This document shows, one piece after another, positions 46,997-55,647 of a stretch of DNA of 64,000 nt. Under the pieces are notes generated by a model, which did not search any database, had not been told where the DNA came from, and was given only the letters and a program-made list of their open reading frames with translations. How positions within the stretch are numbered: the first letter of the stretch is position 1; each line of letters begins with the position of its first letter. The stretch spans positions 100,580,772-100,644,771 of the forward strand of contig JBCNJP010000007.1 of NCBI GenBank assembly GCA_039602395.1. Reading direction: 5' to 3'. Origin of the DNA: Deinandra increscens subsp. villosa (taxonomy: Eukaryota; Streptophyta; Magnoliopsida; Asterales; Asteraceae). The position numbers and the translations under genes are program-made.

Positions 46997-49549
46997 ATGT
47001 CAAACCCACAAAAATTTGTCTCGGCCTCTATATCGTCCTCCATTCCCCCTCTTCCTTCCTTTCCAGGAAGCCAGAAGAAGACTAATGACCGTCAGAAGAA
47101 AGTGGACGAGCAGCCGAGAAAAACTGATTATCCTGTCTTCACAGGATCCCAGGTTCAATCTGTTGATCCGATTATTACTAACAATGATTTGTTTTCCTTG
47201 ATTAAGCAGGTAAAAAATCAAATGGATCAGCAAGAAAAAACTAATCAAACGGTGATGAAGGAAATTGAAGATCTAAAGAAATCCAGGAAGCCTATGGAAG
47301 AGCAAAGTCCCCTGTTTCCCAGGCATCTCGATTTCAATGCTTCGGGATCCTCAGATCCGTTTCGCTACAATAACAAATCAACATCAGGATTTGCTACAGT
47401 CCCTGCAATGACTTCTCAGGCCGCTGGATACGCTGAAAGTACTGCTGGATTCCTAGGAGCTGTCCCACCAGAATTCTCACAGTCACACTACAAGGCTCCC
47501 TGGATTCCACCATTGTTGGGATCCTCAGCCTTGCCGTCTCAAGGATATCCTTTTTCTGTTGGGAATCCGAGTCAGAATTCCCGAGGATACCAATACTCTA
47601 ACCCTTCAATTTCTGCAGGAATCTTCAGAACCAACTCCTCAGAAGTGCATGATGGTGACGACATCCCCATGCAAACAGCAGCCACTACGGAGCCAAGCTT
47701 CCCAGCAAATTATGGCTACGGTCCCAGGATTCCGACCCAGAATCCTGCCTCTGGTAACATGTCCAACTCAATCCCTATTGTTTCTAACCAAGGTGCTCCT
47801 TATGATGCAGGTATTCATCCGAGTGTCGCTAGGGAGCTCCAGAAGTTGAAAGAAATGATATCAAATGTTCCAGGGATCCTGAAGCCTATCCCTGAAGTTC
47901 CTTTAGAAAGCCACAAGATCTCTAGATTTGCTTGGCCAATATCCCAAGTAGAGATCCCGAAGCGTTTTCAGACTCCAAGCATGAAGCTTTATGATGGGAC
48001 CACGGATCCTGAAGAACACGTGGCACATTACCGGGAGCGTATGGAGATCAACCCTATTCCAATAGAAATCAAGGAAGCCTGTCTATGCAAAGGCTTCGGA
48101 TCAACCCTAACAGGACCAGCCATGAAATGGCTACTAAGCATTCCTCCTAACACTATTACGTCATTTTCTCATTTAGTTAACTTGTTTAACAATCAATTTT
48201 CTTGCAGCAGGACCTTTGAGAAACTTACAGGAGACCTATACCGAATAATTCAGAAGCCTGATGAGCCTCTCAGAGATTATATTGCCAGATTCGGACGAGA
48301 ATCTCTTGAGATTCCTAATCTGGATATGGCAGCAGCCGTGGAAGCCTTCAAAATAGGGCTCTCCAAAGGTTCCCGTTTTTACGACGACCTTGTTATGGCT
48401 CCTTGCAGGAATCTTGATGAAGTACGCAGCAGAGCTCTGAGATTTATTCGTTTGGAAGATGACAAGAGGATCCACCAAAGACTGGAGGTTCCTAAATACG
48501 ATCCCAATAGCAAAAAGGCAGAATCCCCTGGGAAGCCGTATAGATCTCGTCCATATTCCAAACCGGAGAATCACAAAATCAACGCCGTTGACCAGGATGA
48601 TGACGATGAGGAATATCCTAAGGTATCTGAATACTGTTTTTCCGTTGACATTGGTGGTTTGATGTGTGCTATGCAGGATCTAGGTGAAAAAGCTAGATGG
48701 CCCAGGAAGGATACTAAACAAGGATCCTGGAAGGACAAGTCCAAATGGTGTGCCTTCCATGAAGATTTTGGTCACCTGACGGACGAATGTATAGCACTCC
48801 GAAAGGAAATCAGTTATTTACTCAGCAAGGGGCATCTTAAGGAGTTGTTAGGCAGAAAGAGGGTCAAGACTCAAGAAGCCGACAAGGTGCCCCAGAGAGC
48901 GGCTTCTCCACCACAGGATGCCCAGATTATCAACTTCATCTCAGGAGGCTCGGACATCTGTGGAACTTCATATTCCTCAGCCAAGAAGCATGCCAAGGAA
49001 TCCAAATCTGAACAGGGTGACAGACCTGTCCGGACATCCACCCTGACTCAAGACAAACTAATATCTTTTGATGAGAGTGACCGTTCTCATGTTCAGGATC
49101 CTCACCACGATAGTCTTGTGGTTACTTTATATATTGCTAACCATTTTGTTCGCAGGATTCTGGTTGATAACGGGAGTTCAGTAAACATAATCCGACTTGA
49201 TGTGCTCAAAAAGATGGGGATTCCAGAAACTGAAATAGTTCCAAGATCCTCAGTTTTAGTCGGATTCAGCGGTGAAACTAAAAGCACCGTTGGGGATATC
49301 AGGTTGCCAGTATATATAGAGGGGGTAAACTCTATGCAAAAATTTTGTGTTATAGATTCTCTCTCTTGTTGCAATATTATTCTTGGCAGGCCTTGGATTC
49401 ACGAGATGAAAGCAGTTCCTTCAACTTATCACCAATGTATCAAGCTTCCTACACCCTGGGGAGTCGTAAGAATTGAAAGTGACCAGCAGGAAGCCAAGAA
49501 CTGTTACTCTACTTCAATGAAGAGCACCACTAAGGTGACGAAGGGATAG
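46997..49549 (+). CDS. Tat Gag-protease polyprotein, 850 aa, ending at UAG
   Basis: The N-terminal third is Pro/Ser-rich linker. The retrotrans_gag core lies near residues 300-490 (PKRFQTPSMKLYDGTTDPEE; AMKWLLSIPPNTITSFSHLV; FGRESLEIPN). A zinc-knuckle-like CAFHEDFGHLTDEC is near residue 585. An aspartic protease has VDNGSSVNIIRLDVL near 723, with DNG in place of the more common DTG/DSG, and later ILGRPWIHEMKA. The frame stops at TAG (49547-49549) but remains open afterwards in the same frame into RT, so a Gag-Pro-Pol fusion of about 1950 residues would result from readthrough. The start is the first ATG after the PBS. Confidence 0.88.
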   Translation: MSNPQKFVSASISSSIPPLPSFPGSQKKTNDRQKKVDEQPRKTDYPVFTGSQVQSVDPIITNNDLFSLIKQVKNQMDQQEKTNQTVMKEIEDLKKSRKPMEEQSPLFPRHLDFNASGSSDPFRYNNKSTSGFATVPAMTSQAAGYAESTAGFLGAVPPEFSQSHYKAPWIPPLLGSSALPSQGYPFSVGNPSQNSRGYQYSNPSISAGIFRTNSSEVHDGDDIPMQTAATTEPSFPANYGYGPRIPTQNPASGNMSNSIPIVSNQGAPYDAGIHPSVARELQKLKEMISNVPGILKPIPEVPLESHKISRFAWPISQVEIPKRFQTPSMKLYDGTTDPEEHVAHYRERMEINPIPIEIKEACLCKGFGSTLTGPAMKWLLSIPPNTITSFSHLVNLFNNQFSCSRTFEKLTGDLYRIIQKPDEPLRDYIARFGRESLEIPNLDMAAAVEAFKIGLSKGSRFYDDLVMAPCRNLDEVRSRALRFIRLEDDKRIHQRLEVPKYDPNSKKAESPGKPYRSRPYSKPENHKINAVDQDDDDEEYPKVSEYCFSVDIGGLMCAMQDLGEKARWPRKDTKQGSWKDKSKWCAFHEDFGHLTDECIALRKEISYLLSKGHLKELLGRKRVKTQEADKVPQRAASPPQDAQIINFISGGSDICGTSYSSAKKHAKESKSEQGDRPVRTSTLTQDKLISFDESDRSHVQDPHHDSLVVTLYIANHFVRRILVDNGSSVNIIRLDVLKKMGIPETEIVPRSSVLVGFSGETKSTVGDIRLPVYIEGVNSMQKFCVIDSLSCCNIILGRPWIHEMKAVPSTYHQCIKLPTPWGVVRIESDQQEAKNCYSTSMKSTTKVTKG

Positions 49550-49555
49550 CAATTA
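49547..49555 (+). promoter_or_regulatory. Candidate stop-codon readthrough site, UAG CAA UUA
   Basis: The gag-protease stop is followed by CAATTA, then CAG. UAG-CAR-YYA is the well-known readthrough context of tobamoviruses, and CAA UUA is the exact form found there. The downstream pol frame is in register (no frameshift needed), and the first ATG of pol is 90 nt later. This supports translational readthrough as the way pol is expressed. A chance nonsense mutation remains possible. Confidence 0.7.
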
Positions 49556-52500
49556 CAGAAAAAGGCACCTGAAGCACAGGAGGACAGGGAACTTGATGTC
49601 AAAGAAATACCTCTTGACCCTAAGAATCCTGAAATCAAGGTGCTCATGGGAACGAGCATCCCAACAAATGTTGAACAGAAATTATTACTACTTCTCAAAG
49701 CCAGAACTTCAACTTTCGCCTGGAAGCATGAAGATATGACAGGTATCCCTAAACACGTAATTACTCATAAACTTGGTTTAGATCCTTCTTTCAGGCCTAT
49801 ACAGCAGAAAAGGAGGAAGTTCGCTCCAGAGAAAAATATAATCATCCAGGAGGAAGTCGACAAGCTTCTCAAAACAAAGATGATCAGAGAAGTCAAATAT
49901 CCTAGGTGGCTAGCGAATGTGGTGGTGGTCCAGAAGAAGAATGGAAAGTGGAGAGTTTGTGTTGATTACACAGACTTGAATAAGGCCTGCCCTAAAGACC
50001 CGTTTCCACTTCCTCACATCGATGCAATGGTGGATGCCACGGCTGGCCACGAGATGCTCACTTTCATGGATGCCTCAGCAGGATTCCAGCAAATTCAGAT
50101 GGAACCCTGCGATCAAGAGCATACAGCGTTCATGACTCCGACAGGTATATATTGTTATACTGCTATGCCCTTTGGATTAAGAAATGCAGGTGCCACCTAC
50201 CAGAGACTCGTCAATATGATGTTCAAAGAGCAACTGGGGGATACAATGGAAGTCTACATAGATGACATGGTGGTAAAGTCCAAGAAAGCTGAAGATCACG
50301 TCAGGGATCTCCAGACTGCCTTTGATATCCTTGATCAATATAACATGAAGCTCAATCCCTCCAAATGCCACTTTGGGGTGCGAGCTGGAAAATTCTTAGG
50401 ATATATGGTCACCGAAAGAGGAATCGAAGCAAGCCCAGAGCAGATTAAGGCAATTCTGAATCTCAAGTCCCCATCAAATGTCAAAGAAGTGCAGAGGTTG
50501 ACAGGAAGAATCGCGGCACTCAACAGGTTTATTTCGAGGTCCTCGGAGAAAAGCAAGGATTTCTATGATATCCTGAGGAAAAACAAGAAGTTCGAGTGGA
50601 CTGAGAAGCATGAGGAAGCTCTAAGGTGCCTGAAAGATTACTTGTCAGCAGCCCCGTTGCTAATGAAACCAGAAGATGGGGAGCCACTGTATTTATATCT
50701 TGCCGTTTCCGGAGGCTCAATCAGTGCAGTCCTGGTAAAAGACCATCAAGGTCAGCAGCATCCGGTATATTATGTAAGTAAAACTCTGCTAGACGCAGAG
50801 TCCAGGTATTCTCACCTTGAAAAATTAATTTTATCTCTTATAATGGCTTCCACTAAACTTAGACATTATTTTGAAACACATGCTATAATCGTGATGTCTA
50901 ACTATCCTATCAAGGCAGTTCTTAGGAAGCCGGAAATGTCAGGAAGGATGGCTAAGTGGGCAGTCAAGCTGAGTGCCTATGACATCAAATATGAACCAAG
51001 AACAGCGATCAAGTCCCAAGCATTAGCTGACTTTGTGGCGGATTTCAGCAGTGACATTGAACCAGAAGTTGAAAAGGAAGTCCAGCAACTTGAGAAGCTC
51101 AAGGAAGACTGGATCCTCTACACCGACGGCTCCTCAAACGTCAGAGGAACAGGGCTGGGAATCCTGCTAAAATCGCCACAGGGGGACATAATACCTCTAT
51201 CCATATCCTGTGAATTCCAGGCTACCAACAATGAAGCCGAATATGAAGCTTTAATTGCTGGATTACAGCTGGCTAGGGATATGGGAATTCTATCTATACA
51301 AGTGTTTGTCGATTCTCTCTTGTTAACTAACCAATTTAATGGCTCTTATGCAGTGAGGGGGGAGAATCTGATCAAATATCTTGAAATTGTTAAAAAACTG
51401 TCTCTATTTTTCGAAAATTTTAGTATTTCGCAGGTACCAAGAGAAGATAATGCAGAAGCTGATGCCTTAGCAAATTTGGCTTCATCGCTCAGGATCCCTG
51501 AGGATGTTAAGATTCCAATAGCTCACGTCTTGACACCGGCAATAGCTCAACAGGAAGCTCAGGCTGTTGGCGATAACGCAGGTGCAAACGTTGAGAATCC
51601 TGAAGATGCCCAGGAATCCTGGACATACCCGATCCGGAAGTATCTCAAAGATGGGGAGATTCCTAAGGGCGAGAACCCCAGAGCTTTTCGTACAAAGGTA
51701 GTACCCTACACTATAATTGATAATATCCTATATAGAAGATCTCTTGCAGGTGTCTACTTAAGGTGCCTAGAGAAGTCAGAAGCTCTTGAGGTGCTTGAAG
51801 ACATCCATAGTGGAGATTGTGGAAACCATACCGGGGGCAGGGCGCTGTTCTCTAAAGTTCTCAGATTCGGGTACTATTGGCCAACTATGAAGAGGGATGC
51901 CGCGAGCTTCTCACAGAAGTGCGATGCTTGTCAAAGGCATGGCAATATCCTTCACCAACCTGCTGAGCATCTGCATCCTATAGTATCCCCACGGCCTTTC
52001 ATGAAGTGGGGCATGGATATTGTGGGTAAGCTGCCAAAGGCTCCTGGAAGAAAGGTGTTTATGCTTGCCATGACAGATTATTTCTCCAAGTGGATTGAAG
52101 CAGAAGCCTATGTTCAAGTGAGAGAAAAGGAAGTGATATCCTTCATCAAAAGAAACATCCTCACCAGATTTGGGATTCCAGCGGAGATTATATGTGACAA
52201 TGGTTCCCAGTTTATAGGCAAAAGGACTACGAGCTTTTGTGAAAGCTGGGGCATCAAGATGATCACTTCAACACCTGTCCACCCTCAGGCCAATGGGCAG
52301 GCAGAATCCAGTAATAAAATTATCATCAATAACCTTAAGAGGAAGCTGGGTTCCAGGAAAGGTAAATGGGCCGAGGAGTTGCCATTTGTTCTTTGGGCAG
52401 ACAGAACTACACCCAAGAATGCTACCGGCCAAACACCATTCTCATTGGTGTTTGGGGCAGAAGCCGTAATTCCTACAGAGATTGTATTCCCAACGGCCAG

Positions 52501-52852
52501 AATCAACTGCCAGGATCCTGAAACAAATAACCAGAACCTCCTTCAGGATCTCGAAACAGTTGAGGAGCTCAGAGATATGGCCAAAATCCGGATGGCCTCT
52601 TACCAACAGCGGATAGCAAAATCTTATAACAAGAACACCAGACTAAGAAGATTCCAGGTAGGCGATTTGGTTTTGAGGAAAGCTTTTCAGAATACTACCA
52701 ATCCTGCTGACGGGAAGTTAGCACCCAAATGGGAAGGCCCTTACCTTATAGACTCTGAAGAAGGAAAGGGGGCATACCGTCTGATAAATATGGAAGGAGA
52801 ACCTCTGCCAAGAGCTTGGAATGCTGTCCACCTCAAAGCCTATTTTATGTGA
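49550..52852 (+). CDS. Tat Pol: reverse transcriptase, RNase H, second RNase H, integrase
   Basis: The frame continues directly from the UAG; the first internal ATG is at 49640. RT has CVDYTDLNKACPKDPFPLPH, FMDASAGFQQIQM and VYIDDMVVKS (about 50255). A Ty3 RNase H region follows (VYYVSKTLLDAESRYS). A second, archaeal-type RNase H begins WILYTDGSSNVRGTG (about 51110) with NNEAEYEALIAGL and DALANLASSL, which is diagnostic of the Tat clade. Integrase has the HHCC-like start HTGGRALFSKVLRFGYYWP with CDACQRHG, then catalytic D in GMDIVGKLP, D in ICDNGSQF and E in GQAESSNK. It ends with a GPYLI module and no chromodomain. No disruption is visible. It likely needs readthrough to be made. Confidence 0.92.
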   Translation, partial: QLQKKAPEAQEDRELDVKEIPLDPKNPEIKVLMGTSIPTNVEQKLLLLLKARTSTFAWKHEDMTGIPKHVITHKLGLDPSFRPIQQKRRKFAPEKNIIIQEEVDKLLKTKMIREVKYPRWLANVVVVQKKNGKWRVCVDYTDLNKACPKDPFPLPHIDAMVDATAGHEMLTFMDASAGFQQIQMEPCDQEHTAFMTPTGIYCYTAMPFGLRNAGATYQRLVNMMFKEQLGDTMEVYIDDMVVKSKKAEDHVRDLQTAFDILDQYNMKLNPSKCHFGVRAGKFLGYMVTERGIEASPEQIKAILNLKSPSNVKEVQRLTGRIAALNRFISRSSEKSKDFYDILRKNKKFEWTEKHEEALRCLKDYLSAAPLLMKPEDGEPLYLYLAVSGGSISAVLVKDHQGQQHPVYYVSKTLLDAESRYSHLEKLILSLIMASTKLRHYFETHAIIVMSNYPIKAVLRKPEMSGRMAKWAVKLSAYDIKYEPRTAIKSQALADFVADFSSDIEPEVEKEVQQLEKLKEDWILYTDGSSNVRGTGLGILLKSPQGDIIPLSISCEFQATNNEAEYEALIAGLQLARDMGILSIQVFVDSLLLTNQFNGSYAVRGENLIKYLEIVKKLSLFFENFSISQVPREDNAEADALANLASSLRIPEDVKIPIAHVLTPAIAQQEAQAVGDNAGANVENPEDAQESWTYPIRKYLKDGEIPKGENPRAFRTKVVPYTIIDNILYRRSLAGVYLRCLEKSEALEVLEDIHSGDCGNHTGGRALFSKVLRFGYYWPTMKRDAASFSQKCDACQRHGNILHQPAEHLHPIVSPRPFMKWGMDIVGKLPKAPGRKVFMLAMTDYFSKWIEAEAYVQVREKEVISFIKRNILTRFGIPAEIICDNGSQFIGKRTTSFCESWGIKMITSTPVHPQANGQAESSNKIIINNLKRKLGSRKGKWAEELPFVLWADRTTPKNATGQTPFSLVFGAEAVIPTEIVFPTARINCQDPETNNQNLLQDLETVEELRDMAKIRMASYQQRIAKSYNKNTRLRRFQVGDLVLRKAFQNTTNPADGKLAPKWEGPYLIDSEEGKGAYRLINMEGEPLPRAWNAVHLKAYFM

Positions 52853-53350
52853 GAATCCCATTGAGAATCTCAGGTAAAATCCCAAGGATCCTCACTGTAT
52901 AAATAATCCAAGGTACGTGTACTGATCCTATTTCAATTTATTCTTATTATTTTTATGACTCATTACTGACGTCAGCATCGGAGTGGTGTTAGTTAAGCTA
53001 ACACCTACCCCTCACCAAGTATTGAGTGTTTTGCAGATTCTCAGAATCCTAACTAAAGTAATTTGGGTATATCCCCAGTTAGAGGCTGATCACCTCTCCT
53101 CCGTTTAAGGTATCCTGCATACCTTCTAAGGTTTGAGAGGCTGACTCCTCTTCTAAGTTTGGGTAATCGCCAGTAGCGCACGACCCTCGCCAGTAGCGCA
53201 CGTTGTCCCCCGGTATGCTCAAGGTGGCCGGACCAGTCCACTCCAGGGGTGGCTGATAATCTTGTCACTGGAGGCTGCCGGGCGGATTCTCAAGGTTTAT
53301 AACACTGACGTGTTATCTAAGGTTTTGGCATTTTCATGTCACATACGCAT

Positions 53351-53445
53351 GGGCTTGTCCCCAGTTTTGGCTTAGTCCCAAGAATCCCGGGCTTGTCCCC
53401 AGTTTTGGCTTAGTCCCAAGAATCCCGGGCTTGTCCCCAGTTTGT
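53351..53445 (+). repeat. 38-bp minisatellite in the Tat 3' non-coding region
   Basis: The unit starting GGGCTTGTCCCCAGTTTTGG begins at 53351, 53389 and 53427 (about 2.5 copies). Just upstream, CGCCAGTAGCGCACG occurs twice near 53169 and 53189. Such arrays are common between pol and the 3' LTR of Tat elements. Confidence 0.88.
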
Positions 53446-53695
53446 TTAACTCGTTTGCTTTCGAAAATGTCGGCTTCGGCCGGAGGCCAAGAAGCTTTTT
53501 GAAATTATTTCAGGTTTTAGAAGAAATTACTGAGGAAACTGCGTTCAGGATCCCTACAAGAATCCCGATTCAGGTAGAAAAAGACATGAGTATTTGGAAT
53601 TGGAAAGTTGGCTAAGGTAAAATTCAAAGGAAAAGAGAAATTGTTTCAACCACAAGAACCACCAAAAGAACAACCTAAAAATCTAAAAAGTGGGC

Positions 53696-54968
53696 TCAGA
53701 CCGTTGCAATGTCCTCATCGCCCACTGTCTTCTCCTCCTCCACCGGCTTCACCACGTCCTCCAGCTTCTTGCCAGTTCCCAGCTCAATCACAAAAGCCCT
53801 TGTTGGGGCAACCGGAGAATCCGGAACCACCTTTGAGGAGCCACCTTCGGTCCCATCCTTTCCTTCCCCATCACCATCTCCTCCCAGTGATTCCAAGACC
53901 AGCCTCCAGCCTGCGACATCCCAACCTGGTACCTGAAAGCCAGCCGCTTCAGCCTCTTCTGCCATTTGAATTTTGCATTCTAGGACGCTCCGGGCAGCCG
54001 AGAGTTGACCGATTTCAGCATCAGCAGCCATCTTGGCTTCCAGGGCTTGACGCTGCTCAGTGAGCTTATGCTCATAGAGAAGGGTCTTACCCTTGGCAGT
54101 TTCAGCTTGGGCCTGAATCTTCTCGTTGGCTTCGGCGAGCTTCTTCTCCATGTCCATAGCTTGGAAGCTCAGCTTCTCAATACCCTGCACAAATAGGAAT
54201 CCTATTCAGAAGCAGCGACAGGTATAAAACTAACACAAATATTACTTGAGCTTCTTACCAGGTTGATCATGGTCTGCATGGAGAGGATCTTGTTGCTGAC
54301 CTCAGAAGGAGCAAGATCTTCAAAGGATTCCAGGTACACTACAGGAGCTGCTGGAGTTTCTGGGGCCTTCCTCTTCTTGGAAGCCGAAGCTTTAGGCCGG
54401 CTGACAGGTGGCTTGGAGACGGTGGGGTGCTCGAGCTGTTCCTTCTTGACTTTCAGGAGGCTGTCAAGATCTTTCAAGGAAAACGAGGCGCTGGATTTGG
54501 AAGCTGTAATCAGAAACAGGTTGTCAGTATCTGAGAAGCTCGTATAACCAAAAAAGTCAGAATCCTGTTAAAGCTTACCAGACATGGCGGGAGTATGGTC
54601 GGCCGAATAGCTGTTTTCACTGGTCGTTGTGTCAAGGATCAGGGCTCTCTCGTTGGCCGGAATCTTGTAGATGGCTTCAAGCTTCTTGAAGTCAGGCTGC
54701 TTCTTAATGAGACTCTCAAATTTGGGCGCTGCAAGAAAGAAAACAACAAAGAAATTAACAATGTGCAGAAAATTCAACGGAATAAACGCAAAACTTCAGC
54801 TTCCTACCCTTCTCAACCCACTTCAACGGTAACTCTGTCCCCCCAGGAATCGAGTCTCGTTTGACAAAGAAGAATCGCTTCTTCCAATCATGATCGTTGT
54901 GGGAGGCTCGGGGAATCAACTGGGAATTGGAGGTACGAGCCTGAAGAACGAATCGGCTACAACCATGG
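53696..54968 (-). CDS. Antisense spliced gene of the Tat element (putative Transposase_28-like), 5' truncated
   Basis: Minus-strand exons are 54808-54968 (broken by the Tekay insertion), 54579-54728, 54259-54503 and 53696-54184. All junctions are GT-AG and phases close, with 295 codons from exon 2 counting the split codon. The truncated exon reads NDHDWKKRFFFVKRDSIPGG and KWVEK, similar to the putative gypsy-type transposon domain (PF04195-like). Exon 3 is basic (KKRKAPETPA). Exon 4 forms a long coiled coil (AMDMEKKLAEANEKIQAQAE) and ends with an acidic tail. Antisense genes at this place are known in Tat elements, but their role is unresolved. No stop lies within the exons. The loss of its 5' part by insertion means this copy is dead. 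Confidence 0.8.
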
Positions 54969-55616
54969 TGTCACATCCCATTTTTTGTTTATTTCTAAAT
55001 ATGTTGCGGAAGTCTTACGTGGTAGTAATTAATTAAATAACCCATAGTTTTAGCAGTTTTGATAAGTGAAACATATTTTATTTAAAAAAAACACTTTCCA
55101 TTTACAAAATTGGGGTACACTAATTACCCCTAAGTGTTTTACAAAAGTTAAGATAGATCAACTATCTCATAGTTAGGTCCCCATACATTTCACAACTACT
55201 AAAACATAATAAACACGTGGTAGCATAGCACGATTTCTCCCACGTACACCCAGATCCATACGTCAAAGCACCCCATTAGTTACCTGAAAAATATTAAAAA
55301 CCACAATGTCAACACTAGGTTGGTGAGTTCACTAATGAAAACGTTTCTATTTCCACTTCATTATTTAGTCCCATTTATTCAACTTTTGTGAATCTAGGGA
55401 GTGAATCTAAATGGAGAATATAATATGGTTTCGTAAACTAGCTAGGTTTACGATGCACAAACTGAAAGTAAGCTCTAGATCAACACTAGACCTATGTTCG
55501 ATCGTATTTCTCACCATGTTTCACGACCAGAGCGACTGATCAGTGAGAGCGGGTGGTCAGCCCCAGTAGAATCTACTAATACATCTCACGCTGCTTTAAT
55601 GGTCTAGAAGGCATTG

Positions 55617-55647
<31 letters not shown>

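Larger units (their letters stand above)
46274..54968 (+). mobile_element. Tat-lineage Ty3/Gypsy retrotransposon, interrupted by Tekay
   Basis: Order: 5' LTR, PBS, gag-protease, in-frame UAG, RT - RNase H - second RNase H - integrase, non-coding repeats, and a spliced antisense gene. The dual RNase H and an antisense gene between pol and the 3' LTR are features of the Tat clade. The element is broken at 54968 by insertion of a Tekay element inside the antisense gene. The remaining 3' part and 3' LTR must lie beyond the window. Both sense frames are open apart from the single UAG. Confidence 0.9.

Noticed and set aside
49640..49642. ATG at 49640 as an independent start for pol
   Set aside because: The frame is open from just after the UAG, and the readthrough context is a better explanation; no separate promoter or leader is apparent.
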